A DNA stretch of 64,000 nucleotides from RGIG5612 sp963599255 (GTDB lineage Bacteria; Bacillota; Clostridia; Lachnospirales; Lachnospiraceae): assembly GCA_963599255.1 (NCBI GenBank), contig CAVBWS010000005.1, positions 6,613-70,612 of the forward strand. Reading direction: 5' to 3'. Under the pieces are notes generated by a model that worked only from the letters and a program-made list of their open reading frames with translations, was not told the DNA's origin and did no database searches. Positions 52,322-61,072 of the stretch are shown here, in pieces. Position 1 is the stretch's first letter, and each line of letters begins with the position of its first letter. The translations under genes and the position numbers were made by a program.

Positions 52322-53452
52322 TTATATACAGCATGTGCTCCATGTGGAATTCGTTGTGAGAATGCCATTTGATACTAATGATGCAATGAATCCCGAATGC
52401 CTCCAGCCATAGGATACGGATGTTGTGAACCATGCGTCCAGATTATCTTCCTTAACAGCCGCCTTCGCGATTTTCTTGGCCTGTGCGGTATCAACTCCTG
52501 CATCAATCATTCCCTGATATATCTGACTGACTACCGTACTCTTATCAGCAATGACCGAGCCCTTGTCTCCATACATTCCCAGAACGCTTGATACGACCTT
52601 ATAAGTCGTATCATTTAACTGTTCTTCCTCGCTCTTGTCAAATATTGACAGAGCACATTCATTTATCTTCCTTCGCACATCCTCCGGAATACTATATTCG
52701 GATGCGCCGTTTCTGCATTCATCCACCACCTGATACAGCCACCCTTCTGTGGATTCATCAAGTGTCAATATCTCATACCCCACACTTACGTTAATACAGT
52801 CCACTAGGTTTTGAACTGTCTCTCTGTCTGTTACCGCCGTTCTGTCAACATCAGCCAGTCCCAGCAAGGTACTTCTCTCGCACCATCGGCCGACTAATGC
52901 CGAACTCAGGTCATTTACTGCCTTCCAAAATGTCATGAAGATCATGCCGGCCTGACCCAGACATGTATACATCAAGATGGTTCCGTCTGCCAGATAGCCG
53001 ATCTCCGTATAATTCTCGTCCATTAGGTCGCCGTTATTATAGCCTATGCATACCCTTACGCATTCATAAACGGCATCAACCGTATCCGGATTACCGTCCT
53101 CCAGCATTAAGGCTGCCAGATCACCCACATCTACATTGTATAATTCTGAAAATCCCTGATCGTTATGGTCTGAATAGACACTGTACTGATCATATTTGAA
53201 TAAAGCCGCAGAATTCTCTGCATCGACGATGGCCTGGGCTGATTCCCCGGCCCCTGATATGTCTGTATAATAAGTATCTACATTTACTGATGTACTTTCA
53301 ACGGTCAGAACCCCGTTATATTCCCCGTCATAATGATCTGTTAATGAAAATCTGTCTGATGCCTGTGTTACGCAAATGAAACCAACAAGTGTTAATCCAA
53401 AAACTGCAAACAGCACAGCAATCAGCTTGCCTATGGTTATTCTCATGCACAT
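52322..53452 (-). CDS. Uncharacterised exported or membrane-anchored protein
   Basis: The product of about 377 residues is not recognised. A single hydrophobic segment near the N-terminus (LIAVLFAVFGLTLVGFICVT) is a signal peptide or anchor. The remaining domain has TSVNVDTYYTDISGAGESAQ, several cysteines and a C-terminal GWRHSGFIASLV stretch, with no clear catalytic motif. The start is uncertain: ATGs at 53452 and 53446 follow a weak GAAAAGAAG, while the frame is open to a GTG at 53503. It converges on mgtE and is probably monocistronic. An extracellular location is inferred. Confidence 0.55.
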   Translation of the reverse strand: MCMRITIGKLIAVLFAVFGLTLVGFICVTQASDRFSLTDHYDGEYNGVLTVESTSVNVDTYYTDISGAGESAQAIVDAENSAALFKYDQYSVYSDHNDQGFSELYNVDVGDLAALMLEDGNPDTVDAVYECVRVCIGYNNGDLMDENYTEIGYLADGTILMYTCLGQAGMIFMTFWKAVNDLSSALVGRWCERSTLLGLADVDRTAVTDRETVQNLVDCINVSVGYEILTLDESTEGWLYQVVDECRNGASEYSIPEDVRRKINECALSIFDKSEEEQLNDTTYKVVSSVLGMYGDKGSVIADKSTVVSQIYQGMIDAGVDTAQAKKIAKAAVKEDNLDAWFTTSVSYGWRHSGFIASLVSNGILTTNSTWSTCCI

Positions 53453-53661
53453 AATACACTTCTTTTCCGTGAACAGTAATATTTCATTCCGTCCCTTGTT
53501 CACATATAAATACTAATGCCCGTCTACCCTTAGTATTTCCGTCAAAGGAATCGTTACACTCAGCAAGTAATACGTCTTATAACACCTTTTCCTGTCAGGC
53601 AATGTTTTTTCTTGTCGACATTTTTTCGAGAGAGCCATCTCCGACCGCCTCACAGTCGTTG

Positions 53662-53707
53662 TACAATATAGACAACGCTCCTCCCTTGCGTCGCCGCCTA
53701 TATTGTA
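53662..53707. other. Hairpin in the gap between the exported-protein and acyltransferase genes
   Basis: TACAATATAG (53662-53671) pairs with CTATATTGTA (53698-53707) around a GC-rich 26-base loop. It lies beyond the acyltransferase stop on the minus strand and may be its terminator. The rest of 53504-53832 is AT-rich and shows no gene. Confidence 0.5.
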
Positions 53708-53832
53708 AAACTTCCCCCACTGATATAAGTTTTACTACTCACTTAAAATATTTTCAAGGGTTTATATAAAATTTTGGAATATTTGGGATTTTGTGTATTT
53801 TTGTTGTTTTTTATTCAATAAATGAATATTTG

Positions 53833-55008
53833 TTATGAATTAATGCTTATTTTCTTCAGATATTTTTTTACCAGCGCGATCAGCCATGCCAATGCCAGGG
53901 AAACTGCCATGCCTGCGATGAAATATACAATAACCATACGTACATTATCTACGCAGAAATAATACAGATATGTATGAAATCTCTCAGGGCTGAATTCACC
54001 TATAAACTCAGGAGCCGCGCCCCTGGCATGCATACGTGAGAAGTTGCAGTTCAGCAGGAAAAATCCCACGATATGAAAAGCCATTATGTATTTCGTATTG
54101 CTGCCGATGAATATGACCAGCCTGCTGCGTATCGGGATTTTAGCCAAAAGCTTGGATATACGAAGCCATAGAGCTATTCCTGTGATTCCGGCTATCAGCA
54201 TGTTGCAGCCGAATTTATCAAATCCTGTCATTTCATATAATTGAGGATTCAATGAGTTATTGCCCAGCAGCCTTATGATCAGGATCTGAACTGCAAATAC
54301 CACAGCGAAATATATTACACTTGAGCACGTATCAATCTTCTCGAGATAACATTTATAAATCCTTCCCAGCTGAATAAAGAACAGCATAACAACTGATCTC
54401 AGATATACCTGCGCTGCCTCCGGAAGTCTCATGGTATTGCATACATATACGCTGGCCATTCCCATTATCAGCGTAAGCACAGCCAGAATGACCTCCATGG
54501 CCAGATCATTTCTTATGATCAGCTTGACGATCTTTCTGATCAGTACGTAGTAGATCGACGCAATAAAGAAGCCTATCAGATACCAGGTAGGAGAGGAAAA
54601 TGTGATGGTGTAGAATCTGGTCCAGGGCTGCAGCAGCCATTCTTTAAAGGAAAATATCCTTACATATGTAAAACCTCTGTCAGCCAACACGAAATTGATC
54701 AACAGAAAAATGCCGTTGATCACATAGTATGGTATCAGGATTGTTTTGATCTTGTGAAGTACATATCTGCCCAGATATTTGCCGTAGGATTCATCTGCAG
54801 ACTCATCCCTGAAAAAATATCCGGAGATAAACATAAAGATCGGAAGGTGCACAGAATAATATGGGAATAGCCCGAAAAAGGTTCCCACAGATGTCAGATC
54901 ATTCTTGATATGGCCCAGCACCACCATGCAGATGGCAATGACAGACAAAATGCACATCTGATAATTCAGATGTTTATTATCGCCTATGGCAAAATTCTCC
55001 CTGCTCAT
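53833..55008 (-). CDS. Acyltransferase family 3 membrane protein (OafA/WecH-like)
   Basis: The 391-residue polytopic protein has about ten hydrophobic segments and the family's conserved early histidine in MVVLGHIKND near residue 37, followed by VHLPIFMFISGYFFRD. Such proteins transfer acetyl or other acyl groups to cell-surface sugars in the membrane. GAGGAAG lies before the ATG at 55008; a GTG two codons earlier is also open. No polysaccharide genes adjoin it, so the acceptor is unknown. Confidence 0.82.
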   Translation of the reverse strand: MSRENFAIGDNKHLNYQMCILSVIAICMVVLGHIKNDLTSVGTFFGLFPYYSVHLPIFMFISGYFFRDESADESYGKYLGRYVLHKIKTILIPYYVINGIFLLINFVLADRGFTYVRIFSFKEWLLQPWTRFYTITFSSPTWYLIGFFIASIYYVLIRKIVKLIIRNDLAMEVILAVLTLIMGMASVYVCNTMRLPEAAQVYLRSVVMLFFIQLGRIYKCYLEKIDTCSSVIYFAVVFAVQILIIRLLGNNSLNPQLYEMTGFDKFGCNMLIAGITGIALWLRISKLLAKIPIRSRLVIFIGSNTKYIMAFHIVGFFLLNCNFSRMHARGAAPEFIGEFSPERFHTYLYYFCVDNVRMVIVYFIAGMAVSLALAWLIALVKKYLKKISINS

Positions 55009-55149
55009 GCTCACTTCCTCCTCTCTTTAAAGCTCGCATCAGCTCTTAAAATGCCAATGATTGTATTAACGTTTGTTCAAGTATATCCTTGATAATGGTC
55101 TGTGTCAAAGAGAATTTTTCATGTCGGGGCAACGCATAAATTTTTGTAC

Positions 55150-55179
55150 TTGACAGCATATTGCATTATCTTTTATTAT
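55150..55179 (+). promoter_or_regulatory. Promoter of the 180-residue membrane protein
   Basis: TTGACA (55150-55155) is followed after 18 bases by TATTAT (55174-55179). It faces the membrane-protein gene at 55248. Confidence 0.55.
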
Positions 55180-55247
55180 ATGCGTGTTATGTTTTTTGTA
55201 CATTTTGTACTATGGAGCGTAAAAACAAAAGAGAGAGGTAACTTATT

Positions 55248-55790
55248 ATGATGAAATTTTTTCAAAAGCCAAACGGCACAACGCTGAAGATTCAATTCTT
55301 CGCATTTGTCTGGATCCTGATCTGTACTGCTCTAGTTCAGATCTTCAGCGGACCGCTGGGCAGCATCGGCATCCACAGCTGGACCATCTTCGTTGCGAAC
55401 GTTCTGTTCTTTATTAAGGGCAATCCGAACCAAAAAGAAGGTCTGTTGGAGGATTTCCTGGGTGGTCTGTTCGGACTGATCGGAACATTCGGAACCATCC
55501 ACATGATGACATGGTTGATGGGCTTCGGTATGCAGGAGACAGTTGCACTGCTTATTCCTATTGCAATATTCCTGTTCCTTACTATAGCACTTCATCCATT
55601 CGTTCCGTACGTATTCAACACGATTGCTCTGTGCTTCTTCACAGTAGGATTCATTAATGTTGAAGAGCTGTTAGCTCATCCATGGGGACATTTTGCAAGC
55701 GTTCTCATCGGCAATGTGATTGTAAATGTGGGCATCATCGTTATCGCCGGAATCATTACAAAATCTGCAGCAAAAAAAGCTGCCAAATAG
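55248..55790 (+). CDS. Small integral membrane protein (possibly DUF1097-like)
   Basis: The 180-residue protein has about five hydrophobic segments, an N-terminal basic stretch and a lysine-rich tail (AAKKAAK). The stretch EELLAHPWGHFASVLIGNVIVN loosely resembles DUF1097-type membrane proteins such as YcdZ; this is not certain. AGAGAGGTAA precedes the ATG pair at 55248. It has its own promoter and is monocistronic. The function is unknown. Confidence 0.55.
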   Translation: MMKFFQKPNGTTLKIQFFAFVWILICTALVQIFSGPLGSIGIHSWTIFVANVLFFIKGNPNQKEGLLEDFLGGLFGLIGTFGTIHMMTWLMGFGMQETVALLIPIAIFLFLTIALHPFVPYVFNTIALCFFTVGFINVEELLAHPWGHFASVLIGNVIVNVGIIVIAGIITKSAAKKAAK

Positions 55791-55844
55791 CAGCTTGAGT
55801 TGTTTTTTCTTCATTTAAAAATATAATTCATATACAAAAAACTC

Positions 55845-55904
55845 CGAAAACAGTGTCCTGAGACGTTCATAATATGAGTGCCGACGGACACTGTTTTCGT
55901 CGGC
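55845..55904. terminator. Terminator region with two competing hairpins
   Basis: GAAAACAGTGTCC (55846-55858) pairs perfectly with GGACACTGTTTTC (55886-55898). The overlapping GCCGACG (55880-55886) can instead pair with CGTCGGC (55898-55904). The first hairpin is a good two-way terminator between the convergent membrane-protein and pyrophosphatase genes. The second would disrupt it. Confidence 0.6.
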
Positions 55905-55985
55905 TTACACTGTAATTCACAGCGGCCGCACAGTCACCAAACCGGGCTGGACTATTTGCCCAAACTATGCGGCAGATCGCATCCG

Positions 55986-57719
55986 TCAGCCTTCTATGGT
56001 ATGCAGTACCGCCGGCAGCAGCTGCTTCTTGCGGCTTAATACTCCCGGCATGTCATATACTCTGCAGCCCTTAGCTCCCGGAGTATCTGCAGCATTGTAC
56101 TTAAGTATATTCTCATATGGCAGCTTCATTCCCGCCTTATATACGGTCGTAAGCAGCACACTCTTCTCATGCAGGACATCTGTTATCATGAGCATGGCCC
56201 AGTCAAGACCCGATTTGTTCTTTACCTGCTCCAGCACATCGAGGAAATGGCCGATATATTCATCCAGATTGCTGAGGGTTGTGGTCTCGCACTGTCCGAT
56301 TCCTACCTTAACGTCATTATTATTGTACATCTTGAAATCCGCCATAATAGCCGATTCTGCGTCTGTCTTGGCCAGATTAGAAGTTACACTGAAGAGCATG
56401 GAGCCGAATTCCTTATAATCTACCCCGCAAATATCTGCCAGCTGTTTAACTGTTTTCTTATCAATTTCGGTTGTGGTAGGACTCTTAAGAATAAGTGTAT
56501 CTGATAAAATGCCTGTAAGAAGCATCTTGGCTGTATCAATATCCGGCGTAACCTGATTTACCAAATACTGCTGCCATACTATTGTACATGTACTTCCTAA
56601 CGGCCTTGCATCCACAAATATCGGAAATGTTGTCTTCATTGTATCTAATCTGTGATGATCAACAATTTCCACAATATTGGCAGTCTCAATTCCCTTTATG
56701 CTCTGCCCTGCTTCATTGTGATCCACCAGGATAACATTGTACGATGGTCTGCTTAAGAAGCACCTTCTGGTTACATATCCTACATATTTGCTGCCTTCTA
56801 ATACCGCCAGGCCTCGAGCCTTAGATGATGCCAGCAGATCCTTCGCATCCTCGAACAGATCCGTACTCTGAACAGTTATGGCCTTCTTTCGCATGAGTTT
56901 ACCCATAGGACCGCTCATCCGGAGCCTTCTGATGGTCTCGGCTGTACTTAATGAGGTGCTGTATATCAGGCCTTCATATCCTGCCAGATCTATCTCCGGC
57001 ATGAGTCTGTCTCCGATTCCTTCGCCGCCTTCCAGATTCATGGCGGGAAGTATATTACCTCCGTCGAGAAGCTGCTCCTCCATGGTTCTGGCAGTTATGA
57101 TAATGGCAGGGACATTCAACCTGATGGCACATTCTATATGTTCCGGACGCATACCCATTACTACCATGGTCTTGGAAGCATTTGTCTTCAGAAATTCAAA
57201 AAATCCGAAAAGCGATGCCGCACCTACGGTGATGGACGCCGTAAATGCATCATGAACTCCTCTGTGCAGTATATGCCCCGGCAGAACATCCTGTATGTTA
57301 TTTACAGAAAAATCGTATTCCGGATTGTCATTAATATTCTCGTTCAGCAGCCAGGCCGTAACATCGTCAATGCTCAAGAGTCCTTCGAACTCGCCATTAT
57401 TGAACATGGGCATTACGGATGGATTGGCCTTGCTGTATGTCTTAACCAGGTGATATACCGGCTCTGAGATCTCTGTTCTTTTTTCAGTGTCCATCATAAC
57501 ATCCTGAACCTTAGGAAGGACGTCCTTCATAAAAGGCGGTGCCTCAACTCCTACCATCTCCAGCTGTTTTTCAATGCTTTCTGATAACTGGCCGCACCTT
57601 ACAGCCTTATATTCATTGTCAGGATCAATAGTATTTTTTAATTTCGCATAAGCATATGCCGAACACAGGCTGTCCAGGTCCGGATTTCTGTGTCCTGTTA
57701 TATAGATAGTGTTGTTCAT
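55986..57719 (-). CDS. ppaC: Manganese-dependent inorganic pyrophosphatase with CBS-DRTGG insert
   Basis: The 577-residue protein is the long, nucleotide-regulated form of family II pyrophosphatase. The DHH-type catalytic part shows GHRNPDLDS near residue 9, DHNEAGQ near 331 and VDHHRLD near 352. Between them (about 65-310) lies a regulatory insert of CBS and DRTGG-type domains, such as RGLAVLEGSKYVGYVTRR. The C-terminal DHHA2 domain ends with the substrate-binding SRKKQ. GGGGAG lies before the ATG at 57719. Adenine nucleotides usually gate such enzymes. It splits PPi that the PPi-dependent phosphofructokinase in this window could also use. Confidence 0.93.
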   Translation of the reverse strand: MNNTIYITGHRNPDLDSLCSAYAYAKLKNTIDPDNEYKAVRCGQLSESIEKQLEMVGVEAPPFMKDVLPKVQDVMMDTEKRTEISEPVYHLVKTYSKANPSVMPMFNNGEFEGLLSIDDVTAWLLNENINDNPEYDFSVNNIQDVLPGHILHRGVHDAFTASITVGAASLFGFFEFLKTNASKTMVVMGMRPEHIECAIRLNVPAIIITARTMEEQLLDGGNILPAMNLEGGEGIGDRLMPEIDLAGYEGLIYSTSLSTAETIRRLRMSGPMGKLMRKKAITVQSTDLFEDAKDLLASSKARGLAVLEGSKYVGYVTRRCFLSRPSYNVILVDHNEAGQSIKGIETANIVEIVDHHRLDTMKTTFPIFVDARPLGSTCTIVWQQYLVNQVTPDIDTAKMLLTGILSDTLILKSPTTTEIDKKTVKQLADICGVDYKEFGSMLFSVTSNLAKTDAESAIMADFKMYNNNDVKVGIGQCETTTLSNLDEYIGHFLDVLEQVKNKSGLDWAMLMITDVLHEKSVLLTTVYKAGMKLPYENILKYNAADTPGAKGCRVYDMPGVLSRKKQLLPAVLHTIEG

Positions 57720-57767
57720 GCTGTCTCCCCTCGCATACATATGTGCCTTCTTCTAAAATAGGATGCA

Positions 57768-57882
57768 TTCGCATTCCGAGCTGTCGCTCTACATGCTCAT
57801 GCCCCCTAGCCTGTCCGATGTCTGTGCCGTCTCGCAAGTAAACTTGCTCCCCTGCCCAGCCGCCGTCCAGGACTCTTATAAC
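57768..57882 (+). repeat. Dispersed intergenic repeat, copy B
   Basis: The stretch aligns with 127-240 at roughly 70 percent by eye, with shared blocks TTCGCA, TGCTCATG, CTAGCC, GTCC, CTTGCTCC and TTATA. Its central hairpin is less well preserved than in copy A. It lies between divergent genes, upstream of the PhlG-like gene, in the same orientation to the downstream gene as copy A has to the deoR-type gene. Confidence 0.5.
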
Positions 57883-58045
57883 AAAAATTTCCCAAAAACT
57901 CAAGAACTCTTCTTGCTATGAACAATTTTAAACTTTAACTACAAATCAAAAATACTGTATGCTATACTCTTGTCACGTGCGCATTATGTGCAATTTTGAA
58001 TACAAGAAACAAGACTGAAAGTCAATTTGATATGGAGGCAAAAAT

Positions 58046-58828
58046 ATGAGTGAATCAAAATTTTTATTTAACGGCGGTCAATGCCGCATCTACAAGGACG
58101 GCGAAGTCCCTGTAAAATTCGAAAAAGTTCCATTTACCAAAGTAAAGGTTGTAGAAATGCCGCCTTTCGAGGTGCATCCTAAATTTGCAGACAAGGATTA
58201 TGTCGTAACATCCGACTTAACAGAATTCATTCCTAATGTTACTGCTGCTATGTGTGACTGGTGGTGGGGCAACATGGAAAAAGGATACAACGTATGGGCA
58301 CCGGGTGAGCATTACGGATTTACATGGCAGGTTCCGCCTTGCGAGATCGGCTACGAAGGCTCTGTAGAGATTTCATACGAATTTGACCCTCATAATCCGC
58401 TGGCTCTTACAAGACTCAGCATGAAGGAATACCCATTTACAGAATGCATGGAGCACTGCTGGATGAGCTCATGCATGTTAGGCCCGGTTCAGACCTTCCT
58501 CATTCATATGTATGAAGACACGGAAGGCGGTATCCTGTGGAGAAGCGTTCAGTTTATGACCAAGGCAAATGCTGCTATTATGGCATCCATCGCCGACAAA
58601 ATGCCTGATCTTTCCAGCCACATGGAATATGAATCCGGCAGATTAAATGTGGTTCTGCCGCCGCTTTATACACTCTGGATCAATCATCCGGATCCATGGG
58701 AGAATGTTAAGTTCAACCTTACAATGGTTAAGAATGAAGATGGCACATGGAGACACAAATATAAGAACCTTCCGCCTGAGAAGCATGCTGACGGAACATG
58801 GTCTTATATAGAGCCTAGAGAAGACTAA
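58046..58828 (+). CDS. PhlG/phloretin-hydrolase-like protein (DAPG-hydrolase family)
   Basis: The 260-residue protein resembles the DAPG-hydrolase family of C-C hydrolases, which includes PhlG and the phloretin hydrolase of gut Eubacterium. The family pattern MCDWWWGNMEKGYNVWAPGEHY near residues 69-90 is clear, with His89 a likely zinc ligand. Further candidate ligands are Glu109 or Glu112, His154 and His214 (in WINHPDPWEN). Relatives split aromatic ketones of plant origin. GGAGG lies before the ATG. It is monocistronic and ends in a strong terminator. The family call rests on motif resemblance and the substrate is unknown. Confidence 0.65.
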   Translation: MSESKFLFNGGQCRIYKDGEVPVKFEKVPFTKVKVVEMPPFEVHPKFADKDYVVTSDLTEFIPNVTAAMCDWWWGNMEKGYNVWAPGEHYGFTWQVPPCEIGYEGSVEISYEFDPHNPLALTRLSMKEYPFTECMEHCWMSSCMLGPVQTFLIHMYEDTEGGILWRSVQFMTKANAAIMASIADKMPDLSSHMEYESGRLNVVLPPLYTLWINHPDPWENVKFNLTMVKNEDGTWRHKYKNLPPEKHADGTWSYIEPRED

Positions 58829-58872
58829 ATATTTCTGAGGAATTATCTGAAAGCCGATAATTCGTTACCCAA

Positions 58873-58939
58873 AAAATGTCGAGAGCCCCTACTCTTAAAG
58901 TAGGAAATGCTGCATGAGCATAGGGTTTCTCGACATTTT
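58873..58939. terminator. Terminator of the PhlG-like gene
   Basis: AAAATGTCGAGA (58873-58884) pairs perfectly with TCTCGACATTTT (58928-58939); inside it CCTAC pairs with GTAGG. A-runs and T-runs flank the stem. Confidence 0.8.
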
Positions 58940-59070
58940 GTGTAATAAGTACGTTTTCTCATACTTCGTGTAATCATTACAGGGTTTCTGGGCTATTTGT
59001 ACACTAAGCACATAATCTCCCGCCCCGCTCCAGGGACTTAGGCATTGGCTGCCGGATCGGCAGCACTTGG

Positions 59071-59634
59071 TTAATCCTCATTTTTTCTGCCGGATTCAAT
59101 ATATTCAATCATCTCATCTGTTTCATTTTCATTAAAGCTTTTGTACAATTCAAGGCAATGAGGCTTCATGAATTTTTCTTCAACGCCATTGTGCATCAAT
59201 GCCTCTATTGAATAGTAATATCCGTTGATATTAAACAGTGCTATAGGTTTATCCAGTTTTTTCAACTGCTTAAGTGTGAGAATCTGGAAAAACTCATCAA
59301 GGGTTCCCACGCCGCCCGGCGCAACTATAAATGCATCCGCATTTATCTCCATGATCTCCTTACGAGTACTCATGGTAGTGGTATGGATTATGTTATTACA
59401 TTCCTTATAAAGGGCCTCAACATTGGTCTCTTTGAAGAACTCCGGAGCCACTCCGGCGATCATGCCGCCGCCGCGCTTGAATCCTCGTGCCGCTGCACCC
59501 ATCAGCCCGCATGCGCCGGCTCCGTATATCAGATTATGTCCCCTTTTTGCCAGACCTTCGCACAGATTCTCCACGGTCTTAATGTAGAATTCGTCTATCT
59601 CGGTGCTTGCCGCACCGTATACACATATGTTCAT
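59071..59634 (-). CDS. LOG-family protein (cytokinin riboside phosphoribohydrolase-like)
   Basis: The 187-residue protein has the Rossmann-type fold of the TIGR00730/LOG family. It shows YGAGACGLMGAAARG near residue 38 and the signature PGGVGTLDEFF near 106, which holds the catalytic glutamate for releasing a base from a nucleoside monophosphate. TGGAGGA precedes the ATG. It stands near miaA, whose isopentenylated adenine products are related to cytokinins; a link is possible but not needed. The gap 59635-59938 holds a perfect palindrome at 59722-59733 and an ATATAGC/GCTATAT hairpin at 59751-59774. Confidence 0.88.
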   Translation of the reverse strand: MNICVYGAASTEIDEFYIKTVENLCEGLAKRGHNLIYGAGACGLMGAAARGFKRGGGMIAGVAPEFFKETNVEALYKECNNIIHTTTMSTRKEIMEINADAFIVAPGGVGTLDEFFQILTLKQLKKLDKPIALFNINGYYYSIEALMHNGVEEKFMKPHCLELYKSFNENETDEMIEYIESGRKNED

Positions 59635-59938
59635 TTGCTATATTCCTCCATTTTCATTATTTCTTATATGCTCAGCCATATGGTCATACCGCTTTTCACC
59701 TGAGCTGCAGCGTGCTGCGTCGGCATCGATGCCAACCGTACAAGACGGCAATATAGCGGCTTCCGAAGCTATATGGCTGCCGGATATTTGCTACCTATTT
59801 TCACAATTTTTAAGTGATATGTCAATTCCATAATCTCCCGACAAAAGTATAGACACCTAGTCTGTTCTCTCTTATACTTTACTTCGAGTGTCCATTTAAA
59901 CTGTCATATCAGAAACTGTATAGTTACGAGGTATCATA

Positions 59939-60829
59939 ATGAATAAACTTATCGTTATAGCCGGTACCAATGCCTCCGGCAAAAGCGGGCTGGGTATAGA
60001 GCTGGCCAAATCATACAGCGGGGAGATCGTTTCTGCAGACTCAAGGCAAGTCTATAAGGGACTGGATCTGGGTTCGGGCAAGGTAACACCGGAGGAAATG
60101 CAGGGCGTGCCTCATCATCTTCTTGATGTGGCCCAGCCCAATGATGCCTTCACACTGGTTGATTTTCAGCGTCTGGCATATGGAGCCATTGACGATATTC
60201 ATGCACGGGGCAGGAAGACGTTTTTAGTCGGCGGCACCGGCCTTTATATCAATTCAATCGTCGACGGATACAATATAGAAGCAGAACCCGTGAGTGAAGA
60301 ACTCAGAAATGAAGTAGCCTCTAAGAGCCTCAGCGAGCTTATAGATATTTTAAAAGAGAGAAATCCTGCTGCGCTTACACGTGTTGATCTTCAAAATAAG
60401 CGCCGGGTTGAGCGGGCTGTCGAGCGAGCCATCACAGGCTGTCTAAACGAACCCGTTAACACTCCTCGTTACGAGACCCTTGTGATCGGCGTAACCTGGC
60501 CTCGCGATATCTTATATAAACGTATCGAAGAGCGGCTTGACCGCCGCCTGGCGGAAGGCATGATAGATGAGGTAAAGTCTCTGCGGGCAAACGGTGCCAC
60601 AGATGATTTTCTCTACAAACTAGGCCTTGAATACAGATACATTCTTATGTATTTAAGAGGAGAATTCGAGAGTTTTGATGCATTTTACGATAAATTATTC
60701 ATGGAGATCCGCCATCTAGCCAAAGAACAGATGACCTGGTTTAGAAAGCGGAAGGACATTCACTGGATCAATATGCAGGAGGATCCTGCCGCCGAGGCCA
60801 GGGAGCTGATAGATTCTTTTTTCAGCTAA
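59939..60829 (+). CDS. miaA: tRNA dimethylallyltransferase
   Basis: MiaA adds a dimethylallyl group to A37 of tRNAs reading U-initial codons. The 296-residue protein has the P-loop GTNASGKS at residues 8-15, the catalytic DSRQVYKGLDLGSGK near 34, PHHLLDV near 60 and VGGTGLYINSIVDGY near 97. ACGAGG lies before the ATG. It is usually near mutL or hfq, but neither is here. A terminator follows. Confidence 0.95.
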   Translation: MNKLIVIAGTNASGKSGLGIELAKSYSGEIVSADSRQVYKGLDLGSGKVTPEEMQGVPHHLLDVAQPNDAFTLVDFQRLAYGAIDDIHARGRKTFLVGGTGLYINSIVDGYNIEAEPVSEELRNEVASKSLSELIDILKERNPAALTRVDLQNKRRVERAVERAITGCLNEPVNTPRYETLVIGVTWPRDILYKRIEERLDRRLAEGMIDEVKSLRANGATDDFLYKLGLEYRYILMYLRGEFESFDAFYDKLFMEIRHLAKEQMTWFRKRKDIHWINMQEDPAAEARELIDSFFS

Positions 60830-60921
60830 TGTCCCGGCAGCAGCTATTGTGTATATGAATATTGGCGGCCTATGACATGCTGGAACGGCATATATACACG
60901 CAGCAAATCAACTTACAAAAT

Positions 60922-60965
60922 AAGGGTCTCAGTATTATTTGCAATACTGAAAGACCCTTGTTTTG
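60922..60965. terminator. Terminator between miaA and pfp
   Basis: AAGGGTCT (60922-60929) pairs with AGACCCTT (60952-60959), and CAGTATT pairs with AATACTG inside. TTTTG follows on the plus strand. It lies between convergent miaA and pfp. Confidence 0.8.
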
Positions 60966-61072
60966 TTATATTGACTTAATTGTACTAACTATCCGAACCT
61001 TTTAAGCTGGAAACAATGCATCTGCGCATGCGGTGAGGCTGTAAACAACTTATTAGTCAATCTTGCCTTATT

